From Beaufortia kweichowensis (lineage: Eukaryota; Chordata; Actinopteri; Cypriniformes; Gastromyzontidae), in assembly GCA_019155185.1 (NCBI GenBank), contig CM032795.1, forward strand, positions 17,649,795 to 17,713,794: 64,000 nucleotides of DNA. The letters are read 5' to 3'. This document shows positions 26,301 through 38,200 of this stretch, one piece after another (the first letter of the stretch is position 1; every line of letters starts with the position of its first letter). The notes beneath the pieces are model-generated. The model ran no database searches and had not been told where the DNA came from. It was given only the letters and a program-made list of their open reading frames with translations. The position numbers and the translations under genes are program-made.

Positions 26301-28770
26301 AAACTATATGTTTTATTCCTTAACCCTATTTATTTGAATAAACATCAGTTAATAATCCATTTGAATTATGGGGACATTTGGCCAGACAGTGGTGAATATC
26401 TATAAACCCCGAAATATACAAAATCACCTGCATCAGTCCCGAACTGAAAAGGGATTTAGAGGACATTGTTGGTGTATATATACATGTCTCGTGTTACTTT
26501 ATTAATCAGAAAGCAGAACAAGTAAGAACTTGTTATGTTCTATTCTTTGTGTCCCTGAATAAGCACTTTCTTCATGTGATGGGATGTCTGTGTGTGTGAG
26601 AGAGATGTTGTGTCTCTGGTTCACAGCAGCTTGCATTACATGTTACATATATTGTGATGGATTACAACACTTTTTCTAAATTTTCTAAAATGACAAAATC
26701 CTATTGACTTGAAGACGGTCTCTGAGTGAACCAGAATATCATAGACACTTGTTGGTGGACACTCCTTTTTTTTTACAGAGAATATTTAAATATGTTTTTA
26801 TGGTTAGATTTTAAATATGTTTATATATGGTTGTTTAGATGGGAGCGCCATCTTCAAAGGATGTTTTAAGAGGCCGGACAACGTGACCCTGGCCCTTCCT
26901 GTTAGTGCGGTCATTCAAAACATGTCAGTGGATAAGTGTGTAGACATGTGCACAGAGAAAGCAAGTACCGTTTTAATAAAACACGCAACACAAGTCGTGT
27001 GTCTCTCACACATATGAGTTTGTGTGCGAGTCTGTCTATTTAATCTCTTTATCCATTGTAGGAGTTCTCTCTGGCAGCACTTGCTGGGGAAAAATGTCAC
27101 TGTGGATTTCCCACTCCTCTTTTCACCCTGCACGACCGCGAAGACGAGGAACAGTGTGTGCAGCGTTGCACGGGAGAAGATTTTGAGAACTGTGGGAACA
27201 ATGACTTCTTTGTAGTGTACCAGACACAAGTTCAGGGTAATGTTCACTTGTCTGAAGTAAAACAGCATGGTCATTTTTAAAGTCAACACATCTCACTTTG
27301 TCAAAGTTTGAAGAAGTAATAATATTAGCACAGTCGCTGCTCATAGTGTTGTGTTAGTTATTACGTGACATGATCTTACATAAATAGTCATAACATCATT
27401 CCAGATAATCGATGCATGGACCGGCGCTTTCTACCCACTCGTTCAAAGCACCATGTGGCACTGGCGAGTTTCCCCGGAGCAGGGAACACCTGGGCCCGTC
27501 ACCTTATTGAGCTGGCCACGGGCTACTACACTGGGAGCTACTACTTTGATGGCTCGCTGTACAATAAAGGTTAACTTCAATGAATTTTCTTTCGTTCTAT
27601 GCATTGGCTTTTTGTTTTTTCTTGTTGGCTCATGGTTTTGTGTATCTCTCTGCATGATCAGGTTTTAAAGGGGAGAGAGATCACTGGCGCAGCGGTAGAA
27701 CCATTTGCATCAAGACTCATGAGAGCGGCAAGAAAGAGATCGAGGCCTTTGACTCCAGCATCATTATGATCCGAAACCCTTACAAAGCCCTTATGGCCGA
27801 GTTTAACCGAAAGTATGGTGGCCATATTGGATTTGCATCCCAAGCTCACTGGAAGGGAAAAGGTGAGAGAGAACTGATGAACTTGGTTCTTCGTCATTAC
27901 TGCAGAAGAGGTCACAATGGGTCAACATAAGGTCATACGGTTACCATTAATAGCGTTTTCTTTCATTTTCAGTTTATCATTTAAGTTTTGTCTGTTGCAG
28001 TAAATGTTTTTTCTATTTTGTTTTTATGTGAACTACAATATTATTTTGAAGTTTAAATCAAGATTTATTTTTTATTTATTTATTTCAGTTTTATTTAAAT
28101 CATATGCTTATATCTTTGGTTTTTGTGTTTCAGAATAAACGTACGTTATATGTAAATGTTTTGTTAAAATTAACTAAATTAATGCTGTCAGGTATAAATT
28201 TGAAAAATACGTAAAGTAACCTAATGGTGTTACATTTAGGCAAAAGTTACTGATTGCAGTTTTAAGTACTTTTTAGATATAATAATAAATTATGTTAAAG
28301 TGTCACAAGCAATGATAGCTTAGACTGTTTCTGAGAAGCAGTATGTGTCCTATGCAAAAAGTTTAATGCTTGTGCATAAAACTATAAAAGTTTATTCTTC
28401 CTCTCTCTCTTATTTAGAGTGGCCAGAGTTCGTGAGGAACTACGCTCCATGGTGGGCCTCCCACACGCTAGACTGGCTGAAATATGGGAGGAAAGTTCAT
28501 GTAGTGCATTTTGAGGATTTAAAACGGGACCTTTTCGCTCAGTTGAAGAAGATGGTCCTTTTTCTAAGTCTGGAGGTTTCTGAGGACCGTCTTTTATGTG
28601 TGGAAGGACAGAAAGATGGAAACTTCAAACGCTCTGGGCTGAGAAAGTTAGAATATGACCCTTACACGCCAGAAATGCGTGCCAGTATTGATGGGCTTAT
28701 TAAGACTGTGGATGCAGCACTTAAGGAAAGGAACCTGTCTGGTGTACCTGAGGAATACAGACCGAGATGA
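20365..28770 (+). CDS. wscd2: WSC domain-containing protein 2 (sulfotransferase-like), 8 coding exons
   Basis: Coding exons: 20365-20761, 24152-24266, 26045-26229, 26839-26960, 27062-27236, 27405-27569, 27662-27862 and 28418-28770. Together they make 1,713 nt, or 570 codons plus stop; human WSCD2 is about 565. The phases join without a break. The start ATG has G at -3 and +4. Residues about 18-37 form a single hydrophobic segment after a basic N-terminus (type II membrane topology, Golgi-like). A low-complexity Ser/Gly stem follows, then two cysteine-rich WSC domains (about 134-232 and 233-331), then a sulfotransferase-like domain. That domain has a PAPS-loop-like SFPGAGNTW at 353-361 and a 3'-phosphate-binding-like IRNPYKALMAEF at 423-434. 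The family is linked to glycan sulfation; the substrate of this paralog is not settled. Intron 4 uses a GC donor. Synteny with cmklr1, ficd and sart3 supports WSCD2 over WSCD1. Confidence 0.95.
23323..23416. mobile_element. Partial copy of the 4511-4874 DNA element
   Basis: Shares GA(A/G)AAACATTTTTG(G/T)CA(A/G)TTGTGTCTAAAC-type sequence with 4795-4874 and ends in GTCTGGTACTGTA. Only the right end is evident. Confidence 0.5.
23600..23740 (+). mobile_element. tRNA-derived SINE remnant
   Basis: A B-box-like GGGTTTGATTCCCAC is followed by a tail close to the cyprinid SINE 3' sequence: ACATACTGATAAAAATATAC, then GAATGCACTG and AAATGTCTGCCAAATGCATGAATGTAAAT-like text. The A-box half is degraded. 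Confidence 0.7.
26250..26400. mobile_element. Dispersed cyprinid repeat (TATACATTGTGGGGAC type)
   Basis: The sequence TATACATTGTGGGGACTTTC, followed by CATAGACATTCACTTTTATA and later TTATGGGGACATTTGGCC, matches a repeat I recognise from cyprinid introns. It follows wscd2 exon 3 directly. Family name not assigned. Confidence 0.5.
26961..27061 (+). other. wscd2: Short GC-AG intron of wscd2
   Basis: Reading-frame continuity needs exon 4 to end at AAA (26960) and exon 5 to begin at GAG (27062). The intron then starts GCAAGT and ends TAG. The only nearby GT (in AAGTACC) would shift the frame and give a wrong protein. GCAAGT matches the known consensus for the rare GC-AG introns. The intron is 101 bp. 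Confidence 0.85.
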
Positions 28771-28960
28771 TACACATCTCTTACCTTTGTTTTTTTCACA
28801 ACACTCACTTTTAGCTTTACATATTTTTTTCAGCTGTTCCCCTTTTATAATTTTAAATTGTACGTTTATTGTTATTGCCCTTGTTTGCTTAGGGACCAGA
28901 ATATTATGCATTGCACAAAAGAACACAGATAAACTAAGCTTCTAATAAAGTAAACAGTCA
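28771..28960 (+). other. wscd2: wscd2 3' UTR with polyadenylation signal
   Basis: The stop codon TGA ends at 28770. The first AATAAA downstream is at 28944-28949, giving a minimal 3' UTR of roughly 190-200 nt. Longer alternatives are possible. Confidence 0.6.
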
Positions 28961-29544
28961 CGGGTGGTTTGAAAATACACTACATGTTTTACTTTGGCTC
29001 TTTTAAAAGTTTAATTTAAATCATCAGAGTGTGCAATCCACAGTTTGTCATCACTGGCATTGGCTGCAATGAAAGACATTCAGACGACTGTTTAGATGGA
29101 CACTTTACCTTACGCACTTTTTACATAGCAGTTTAATGTCTGGACCCCAGTTTGCTATGCTCACAAATCCTGGATATTGCCTTCAGAGCTTCTTGAAGAG
29201 ACTAATAAAATAGCTAATAAAATGTACATCAAAAATAACTAGGCCTCAAGTATAAGATAACTGCATGAACAACTCAAAACATATTATCTGATTCGCAGAT
29301 AAACAGTCATTGGTTTCTTGATTTTAAGTACATGGAAGAAACAGATTTTTTCCTTCACAAAGATCATTTTAGTTGTGATTTGTCTTTTAGTTTTTTTAGT
29401 GAGGCTTTCAAAAATATTTGCAATGGGCAATCAAAACAAAAGAAAAAGATGTTGATCCTTTAATTACAGACTTTGATGTGAAAAGTTGAGGCTGCTTGTA
29501 AATACGTAAAGTGACAATAACAGATCCAGTAAAAATTAAAGTAT

Positions 29545-29730
29545 TCTGTTAAGTGAACAGTTCACCCAAAAATAAACATTCTGTTGTTTTTTACTCGCCT
29601 TAAGGATAACTGTTTTGTCACAAGCTGTTTAACAATTCAATTGAAATGTCTACTTTTGTGAACCAAGAAAGAACAAGATGTAGATTTGGAACAATGTGGG
29701 TGAGTAAACATGACAGAATTTTATTTTTAG
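29545..29730. mobile_element. MITE (AGTTCACCCAAAAAT type)
   Basis: The left part reads AGTTCACCCAAAAATAAACA with TTTTTTACTCG nearby. The right part reads GGGTGAGTAAACATGACAGA and ATTTTATTTTTAGG, an imperfect inverted match. A related copy lies at 40310-40575. This end sequence is very common in cyprinid genomes. Confidence 0.65.
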
Positions 29731-31084
29731 GAAAAAGCAAAAAAAAACCTTCTGCCCTAATTTGTGTCTTTGTTTTTAAATTAGAGCTATAGTTTCTACC
29801 ATGTAAACTCTGTTAAATACAGTAATTGTTCTTTTAAATTCTTTTAAAACACCTGTAAGGAGTCAAATAATTTATCCCAAAGTCATTTATATACATCATG
29901 TTTTTGTCGCTCTTGTTCACTGGTTTTCTGTAAAAATGCTCAGAATTGATCTATTTATTTTAAGTGATTTAATTGCAGTTGTTTTTCATTATTTAAAACA
30001 GCAAATCAACACAAAAATCTATAATTTAGAAAGAATTAAGTGGGTAAGAACAAGTATGATAAACCATCTTGCTAGTAAATTGCTACTTATTAGCTTTATA
30101 TAGCGTATATAAACAGTATATATGTATATACACACACACAAGTAAATACACAGATATTTTTGTAATGCTCACAGAAATAATTTCCTGAAGTTAAAAGATA
30201 AAAAGTATCACTTCTATTTTTAGCAGTTACAGAATTGAGTTAAATGCTTATCATTAGCAAAACTGAACGAAACCGAATGTATTTTGTATAGAATAAATGT
30301 GAGGAATTTTTACCAAATAATCACAGGCAGAACGGACATGCCAGCAATCCAAATAAATTACAATGGTTGTCATAAGATTGTTAATACATTTTTCAAGAAC
30401 CAAGAGAGAGGTTTGAACTTGTCTGGATGATTAGGATGCCCTGATTTATGAATTATAAAGCTAATAAATTCTCTGATGTCCCACCACATAATTTTTCGTT
30501 ACTTATTTGTGGGTGTTGTTAATTGCAAAATAAGCAGCTTATTCACAGGTTAAAGTTTTTCTCAGGTAGACTACATCAATATCGCAATATATAATAAATA
30601 ACAGCAGTAAACCCAACTCATGAAGTTAGATGTAATTTTATCTGGCGGCCACTAGAAGTCGCTGTGCATCAGAAATGCCAGAGCGTACTGCGTCACGCTT
30701 TTACTTGAAAAAGGTTTAGCGGACGTGATCTATTAGCATTTAAATAAACACTTTATTTTTGTATTCATTTAGTTTGATTATGAATTATTAATCATACATA
30801 TACTACCACTGATATTTTTGTTTTGTTTGACGTTAAATGTTTTGATCTCTCAACACATTGGCTGACGTGTGATTCTTCAAAAGAAATGACCGTCTTCCGT
30901 TGCCAGGACAACTTTGCAAAACCTTTCATCTGAATGTACATGTACATGAATACGCAAACATGTTGCCCCTCAGACCCATGGTATCATGCCTTCACTGTTT
31001 AAGCCGTGCAGTCACACAGAACGACAATGAGATGTTTACAAATTGGTCCTGCTTGGTCCCAATTCGCTGTAAATGTACTGTTGT

Positions 31085-31380
31085 GAGGAGCCTCTCAAAA
31101 GTTTGGGATCAGTTTCTAGCACTGATAATGAAGCAGAATATTAGAATGATTTTTGAAGGATCATGTGACACTGAAGACTGGATTAATGATTCTAAAATTT
31201 TACTTTAACTTAAGATATAACCATTTTTTTGATGTATATTAATATAGAAAAGCATTGTTTTACATCATAATAATATTTTCTGTATTTTTGATCAATTGAA
31301 CACAGCCACAACTTTAAAACTTTAAAAAACATTCTTTAAAAAAAAATCTTACTGATCCCAAACCTTTGAGCGGCAGTGTA
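31085..31380. mobile_element. MITE with AAAGTTTGGGATCAGT termini
   Basis: The left end is CTCAAAAGTTTGGGATCAGT and the right end ACTGATCCCAAACCTTTGAG, forming imperfect terminal inverted repeats. The interior word GAAGGATCATGTGACACTGA is typical of a fish non-autonomous DNA element I recognise by its ends. It is inserted within the pseudogene region and is absent from the parental wscd2 intron. Confidence 0.75.
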
Positions 31381-32746
31381 CGTTTTAGAAGTTCAGTAAA
31401 GAATCCCATACTATTTATTAATTTATTTAAATGCATGAAATGCTTAAACTCCTTCACAAAATTTGCGTTTTTACCAGAAATAGTGGACCTTCTGGGTACT
31501 CTGCTTTTAATTCAATATACAAATTACCATTTGGGACCGATAGTATGAAGAATGGGATACAGCAACAGTTTTTAAGACTTGATGTTCCTTTGATTTTTCT
31601 CTCTTTAGCCTTTTGCACTCTAGTTTCACTTCCTTACCTCATTTCAGCCCACTTTGTTTTTAAATTGACTAAAGTTTATTTATCTGAAAGTTAATTTACT
31701 AAAGTTTATATTTTTACATTGTTGTTTTTTATTAATTGTATCTTGTTTGTTGTTGTTTTCAAGTCTGAAACCAGAACACTGCTGACAGTGTGTAAAACAT
31801 GTTTGTGGGCAAAAGTTCCCTGTACAAATGTCTAGCTGTGCAGTATTGATTGCTTTGCTTGTCAGTCAGACTCTTCTTCCCTTTTCGAATAGGTGATTTT
31901 TGGGTATGTTAAGTCCCAACGTGCACTAGACAAGTACTTTAGCCACCCTTAAAAGCCTGGCAATCCAAGACCACAGAGAATTTGGTTGTTATGGTGACCG
32001 TTTTGACAGTTTAAGCAATACATGGCAGGAATAGTCGCTGACTCCAGGATGGGAAGTTTGTCTTTCTTTTGTGATAATCTTCTCAACAGTTCTATTCACG
32101 ACAGGCCTTTTGAACTTCTGAGTTGACATACAGCACTGAAAGGATATTGAAGTGTGTTGCACTTTGTATTACATGAGAAACCAACATACTTTAGTCCAAA
32201 GTGTCAAAACCACAACGCATATATTTTTTTGCAATTTTTCCATTACCATGCTTGTAGGCATTACCATCCCCTTTAGCCTAGTTATGAGAAGCTACACAAT
32301 CGCTTCTCTTAGATGAATTGTTGCCAGTTAAACTATATATAAATTAGTGCAATAGAGTTCTACTCATAGGGCCCAAATATTTGAGTCTTTTTTATCCTAA
32401 TGACAACAGCCAGGCAATGTATTTAAATGTTATGCCTAATGGTATTACCGTAATGTGTTTTATTGCATTTCTGGTCGTGTCACACCAGTTACTATGGGCA
32501 GGACTCAAACTTGCATTGCCTGTATGAGCACCAGGGCTCAGCTTATTACAACCAGTGTACTAACTAACATACCCTGATGTTACAACGAATTTTAACATGA
32601 ACTTTTTCCTGCTCTCTATGCAGGTCTGTAGTTTGAAGCAGAGTGCTACTGTGGTCATAAAATCCAGGCGGACAATGTGACTGTAATATGGATTATAAAG
32701 GGGAGAGAAGTTCTGGAGGTGGATCTGCCGGAGGACTAAAGGTGAG

Positions 32747-32774
32747 CAAGTGCACACACACACACACACACACA
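32747..32774. repeat. (CA)n microsatellite
   Basis: CA dinucleotide run just after the pseudogene's exon 3-like segment. The parental wscd2 has only CACACACA at the matching place after exon 3 (26237-26250). Confidence 0.8.
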
Positions 32775-32821
32775 GTATGTAATTTATAAATAAACTGATA
32801 GATAAATTGATATAATAATTA

Positions 32822-32841
32822 CAGTTTTTTTGGATTGCTTA
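32822..32841 (+). repeat. Left terminal inverted repeat
   Basis: CAGTTTTTTTGGATTGCTTA. Begins with CAGT as Tc1/mariner ends usually do and is preceded by a TA target duplication. Confidence 0.95.
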
Positions 32842-33343
32842 AGCACGATTTTCAAAACAGGGCCCCATGTTTTCAAAACACTACACACAATTAGCACAAC
32901 CACACACCCAATTAGCAAAACACTACAGATCCTTTGCATAATTAAACACTCTTGTAAAAACTATACACTTCTGTTTAAAAAAAACACACTTTGTTACCAT
33001 ATGAAACACACGTTTCACATTACTATACTCTGTTTGCACGAGTTACACTCTGCTGTGATAAACCTAAAACACTTTTAGCACTTCTTCTTCCCTATGATTA
33101 GAGTAGGCTACCATCAACAAAGTACAAATATAATGTAAATCCACCAAACACTACACAAGACCAATGTTGCAGATTGAAGAAACTCATTTATTTCATCAAC
33201 ACGCCCAAAATGTTGACATGGAGATTCATAATACTGTAACAAAATGTCACTTTACGTATTTTACTGCAAGTTTACTGTAAAAAAAAAAAAACTAGACATT
33301 GTCTCTTCGCCTAGCTGGATCTGGCCAGAGAATTTCATCAACA

Positions 33344-34871
33344 TCATGAGGCAATGTTGTCATTAGCAAGACACCTTGGAAAGAAACGCCTTGAATGACG
33401 AATCCATCCTTGCATTGCCGCTACCTCCATCTGGTCACAGGCCTCCTCCATGGCTTGGATGAGGGGTACCTCAGCCTGGAGACGGAGATCATATACCTTC
33501 CACCGCCATGCCGAGAAAAACTCTTCTATAGGGTTGAGGAATGGAGAGTATGGTGGAAGATATAGGACGGTGAAATGTGGATGTTGCTGAAACCAGTTCT
33601 GAACCAGAGCAGAGCGGTGGAAAGACACATTGTCCCAGACAACAATGTATTGCATATGATCGATTTGATTTGCTGCTGTTATGTTGTGCAATTGGTCCAA
33701 GAATGTAAGTATGAGTGCTGTGTTGTAAGGGCCCATATGGGCATGGCGGTGGAGAACCCCATTCTGTGTAATGGCTGCACAGAGTGTTATATTACCCCCA
33801 CGTTGCCCTGGGACATTGACTATAGCCCTGTGGCCAATGATGTTTCTTCCCCTCCTTCGTGTTCTCGTCAGGTTGAACCCAGCCTCATCTACGTAAATGA
33901 ACTCATGCTGGATCTTCTCTCCATCCATTCGTAAAACTCCCTGAAGAACAGTGTCAGGCAAAATTGTGTAGTTCAGTGTAGATCTAGTATACATATTACA
34001 GTACAGTAAAAGATTATGAGACAGTATGCAAGATCACACTGCTAAAGTGAATACATACCTCTGCATAATCATGCCGCAGTCGTTTCACCCTTTCGGAATT
34101 GCGCTCGAAAGGCACTCGTTAAATTTGTTTCATTTGAATATGGGTTTTTTTTTAGGATGCGTGCCAGTGTTGATGTTGAGACCTGATGGATATTGTTGAA
34201 ACTGGCATGGTTATTGACAATGTTAGTTTGGAGCTGATTGAGTGTTATAGCATTGTTGGCAAAAACCATGTTTACGATCTCCCTCTCTTGCTGTTCTGTG
34301 AACATAGGAGGCCTTCCCCCTTGTCGTTCCTGACCCTCAATCCTATGTGGAAAAAAAACAGTATACAATAGTACAGTAATTTCACAGGAAAAGGTAACAG
34401 AAGTGCTAATAGTGCATATAATACAGTACTGTAAGCAGTTACTGAAACCGTGCAGATGTTTTTGATATGATGATATTTTTACAATACCTATTTTCCAATC
34501 AAAATGTTCTTATCACACTTGCCACTGTGTATCGGCTTAGATTTGGCTGTACTCACAGTCCAGCCTCCCTCAGCGTCAGGCCGTGGTTGGCAACGTGGTC
34601 AACCAGTGTTGCGCGGATCTCATTTTGTCAGATTCGGTCCTCTTTGAGCACCTTCTTGTCTTCCTCTTCCTCTACCTCTACCTCTACCTCTACCTCCAGC
34701 ATGGCCTCCATCTCTTCCTCTTCCTCTGTTGATTCCTCCTCTGTTGATTCCTCTTCCTCCTCTTCCTCCCTTCCTCCTCTTCCTCCTCTTCCCTCTTCCT
34801 CCTCTTCCTCCTTGTCCTCCTCCTCCTCCTCGTTCTCCTCCTCGTCTTACTCTTTCTCTGACTCTTTCCAT
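33344..34871 (-). pseudogene. Broken three-exon IS630/Tc1-type transposase
   Basis: Exons by splice signals: 34488 to about 34871 (Arg/Gly- and Glu-rich N-terminus, then a helix-turn-helix), 34059-34342 (second DNA-binding part) and 33344-33940 (DDE catalytic domain). Donors and acceptors are consensus and junction phases fit. The catalytic domain shows YVDEAGF, VVWDNVSFH and YSPFLNPIEEFF. There are 35 residues between the second D and the first E of NPIEE, so DD35E, or DD36E if the next E is used. Lesions: a one-base frameshift near 34625, in-frame TGA at 34553-34555 and 34499-34501 (both where CGA arginine is likely), and a frameshift plus stop after the T-run at 34145-34153. The DDE exon is open to its stop. 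A TATAAAAA lies at 34904-34911 on the coding strand. Confidence 0.85.
34660..34850. repeat. Polypyrimidine TTCCTC-rich tract
   Basis: Dense CTTCCTCCT and CTACCTCTA repeats. On the minus strand these encode the Gly/Arg- and Glu-rich low-complexity N-terminus of the transposase. The tract is prone to slippage, which fits the frameshift just beside it. Confidence 0.8.
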
Positions 34872-35220
34872 TGTGCTTGAAGACCGATGAACTCACCTGC
34901 TGCTTTTTATAGTGCTTTTACACCTGATTGGTGTGTCTACAATTAAGCAAACAAGTGTTTGCACACCTGATGACTGTGTTGAACCAATTGGTTGGACGGT
35001 GCGGTAATTTGACAGTCAGTGCTTTGGTATTGCAAGGAAGTGACTTCATGATAGATTTTTGTGTGTAATGTATGTTAAGTGTTTTGCAAATCACTGTGTG
35101 TAGAGTTTTGCAACAAGTGTGAGGTTGACAATGTGCTTATAGTTGTGCAAATATGGGCTGATGTTTTGCTTCTTGAGTGTAAGGTTTTGCTAATAGTGTA
35201 CTACTTTTAATTTTAGTGTG

Positions 35221-35240
35221 TAAGCAATCCAAAAAAACTG
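35221..35240 (-). repeat. Right terminal inverted repeat
   Basis: Exact reverse complement of the left end and followed by TA. The perfect identity suggests a fairly young insertion compared with the heavily decayed host pseudogene. Confidence 0.95.
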
Positions 35241-38200
35241 TAATATATTTCAGGTGTGGGAGTGTGTTATGTAAAAAGACAGAGAGGCTTTTTGTAGTTG
35301 CTATGCCACTTTGTGAGCATGTGGAAACGTGCATACACACCACAACACTGGGCCTTGTGTTACTATTTTTGTAGATGAGGGCAACAAGTTTTAGCTTGAT
35401 TTTTTTTTTAGTAATCACCAAGTATGAATACAGAGAATGCAAAAAATGCAGGGCAAAAGCGCACCACCTTCAAGAAACAGTATTAGAGGAAGTTACATGC
35501 ATCTTTATCTACTTTAAGGAATGCGCAGGGGGCCATTGTCATTAATTTGTGTGTTTACATGCATTAGTTTTGCTAGTGTTGTTGGTGTATGTTCCCATGT
35601 TCTCTTTATTGATAAAAAATAGCATTAGCAGGAACTTGTGACACTCCATCCTCTGTGTCCTGAATAAGCACTTTTTTTTCATGTGACAGGATGTCTGTGT
35701 GCGTCAGAGAGATGTTATGTGGATAAACAATGCAAAAACTCTCCACAGATTATGCAAACTCTGATTCACTACGACTTGCATTACATGTTTCCTTTATTGT
35801 GATAATTTTACTTTGCCTTTTATTTTTGGCTACTTTTGGACTGTTGGTTGAGAAGAAGTTTACTATTGAAATTTTGAAACACATAGAAACACCCCACCAC
35901 TCAAAACCACCTAGCAACAACCTTTGCAACCGCATAGCAACACTCTAAAAACTAAAAAAAAAAGATGTTGAAATTTTCACTTACCAAGAAGCGCTCACAT
36001 TTAGCTCACTTTTTTTTAGATTTAGATTGGAGTACAATCTTTGTTTTATGTTTTAAAGAAGTTTTCTCCTTCCTCCCTTCGTCCTACATGAGTGTTTTAG
36101 GAAAAAAAAAATTTTGAGAGTTGTGTGGGAATAGTGACTTCTTTGTAGTGTATCAGACACAAGGTTGGGTTAGTGTCAAATCTTTTGGAGTAAACAGCAT
36201 GGCCAGGCCACGCCACAGCACTCTGTTATCATCAAAAAGGATTTTATTCAGACTAGAAATGATCCACATTGTCATGTTATACACCGTAAAAGGGTGTTTT
36301 TTGTAGCAATGTACATTGTCCTACAGAGCTACTTTGCAAATAAGTAAATAAATGATGATGAATATTAATTTGAGTCAAAATTATTTGATGTGATACACAG
36401 TCAGTTGTCACACACAGTTTAGTGGTCACAGAATACAGTATTGAAAAGTTTGACAAGTTTAGCACGTTGGATCTACAAGTGTCTGTGCATGTTTGTGGCA
36501 TTTGTGTGACTGCTAATCAGTTTATCTTTAGGTCGACCCCCACATCTGCTATATTCACATTTCTTCTTCACTTCCTCTAACTTTGCTATTGAGGTAAACA
36601 ATGTGTTGCCTTCTAAAGCACATACAGATCGACTAAATGTTAATATGTCACTAAATGTGCAGGTATCTGAATGTGCAAGCCTGCATAAACACAGGAGCAT
36701 GAACACTACGACTTTGTGAATCTATCTTTAACTAAAATCTGACCTTTTGAGGCCTGCACATGCACTGTACACGCCAGCATCTGAAATGCAGTTTAGGGAT
36801 AGAGTGAATGGTTTTATCGGCAAGACTAAAAATCAAGAGGCAAGCGCATCTCATTTCCTCCAGTCTGACAGTCCTTCTGCACTGTGGTTCAGAATCTGAT
36901 TGGTCATCATGTACCGCTTTAAACTGCATAAGTCCGATTTTGTTGTACTGTTGTGCTAGTTATGACATGAATTTTCATTTTGCATGAATTTACATTTATC
37001 TGATCCTTCTGGATCACTTCCAGATAAAGAAGATCAAGACCTTTGGCACCAGTATCTTCGTGATCTGGAACCCTTATAAAGTCCTCGTCTGAATTTAAAG
37101 TTTGGCGGCCGTATAGGATTTGCTATCAAAATTACCATTGCATTGGGATTAAACTGCTTTAATTTGAGTCCCATTGTGATACTATTATGAGAGAGGCAAA
37201 AGAGGTCATAATGAGTCGACATCAGGTTATAAATTAACCAATGCTTAAGCAATGCTTACATTGCATGCAAATGTTTTGTTAAAGTTTGATTTGCATTAAT
37301 GAAGATTAAGGCTTTTTGCACATCTTTACACCACAAATCTCAGCAGCTGTCAGAAGTTAATGTGGTTTTGTAGAAAATATTTATAACTCTGCGGAAGAAA
37401 TCAAGAAGCTGATGCCTAGAAATTCCGATTTGTACTGTACAAAATGAAAATGATTTCATTGATCTTTTGTTCGTGAAGTACTTTTGTTTTCAGTAAATAT
37501 ATTTTGCAAAGCTGTCCTTACCCCAACAAAGTCCAGTTTTAAGCAATGACTGCCTCTTGTTCTGCTTCTATAGGTTTTCCCATGAAGAAGTACTGTTGGT
37601 GCTATTGGCTTTTCTTGTTATCAAAATGAGAACTTTTTGTTTCATGTTTGATAAAAATGTCAAAAGAGTGCATAATGGCCTTGCATATCATTTTTGATTG
37701 CCTACATCCTTTAGCTTTTTTTACTTATTTTCTTACTAGTATTTTCCGAAGCCACAGCCTCAGTTACTAAATTAAAAAGGTCACTAGCGATGACAGTGTT
37801 GTCTGTTTCTGAGAAGTTCCTCGAATAAGAGGAAGGAGATGTGTGACAGAATGACAGAGGCATCAGTCATTGCATTTGCCTTTCCTTGTTTAATGAGTAA
37901 AACTACATTTTTGTCATAGCATGAAATTTACTGGATCATTAAAGATAATGTGTCACATCTTTTAAGCTGATTTTTTTCTTGCTGTTGTTGCCATATCAAC
38001 AAGCTAAGATTCACCACTGGATTCACAGCTCTCTCACACCCAAACACAAAAGCATATCTAGCATCGACATTTTATGTTTCTTCCTGTTGTATTTGTCTGT
38101 AAGTGTCAATTTAGAGTGAGTGACTTTGTGCCACTGTTAGATGGAAACTTCTATTCTATTTACGTTCTAGTAACATCTGAACCCAAGTTTGCTGTTCTGA

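Larger units (their letters stand above)
32822..35240 (-). mobile_element. Tc1/mariner-IS630-type DNA transposon, 2,419 bp
   Basis: A perfect 20-bp terminal inverted repeat, CAGTTTTTTTGGATTGCTTA, stands at 32822-32841 with its reverse complement at 35221-35240. TA dinucleotides flank both ends (32820-32821 and 35241-35242), the target-site duplication of this superfamily. Both subterminal regions carry repeated AAAACACTACACA-like words in opposite orientation, possible transposase-binding sites. The coding strand is minus, with a three-exon transposase. The insertion lies in intron 3 of the wscd2 pseudogene, next to a (CA)n tract. Ends are intact but the transposase is broken, so it could only move if helped from elsewhere. 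Confidence 0.93.

Noticed and set aside
30900..31208. Open frame of 102 codons downstream of the exon 2-like match
   Set aside because: It runs from pseudogene exon 2 remnants into a MITE and has no coherent protein similarity.
32470..32570. Minus-strand tRNA-like GTTTGAGTCCTG segment
   Set aside because: B-box resemblance alone. No tail or A box that I could support, so it is not annotated as a SINE.
34467..34880. Plus-strand Ser-rich open frame of 137 codons
   Set aside because: It is the antisense of the transposase N-terminal low-complexity region. Splice signals and conserved motifs support the minus strand.
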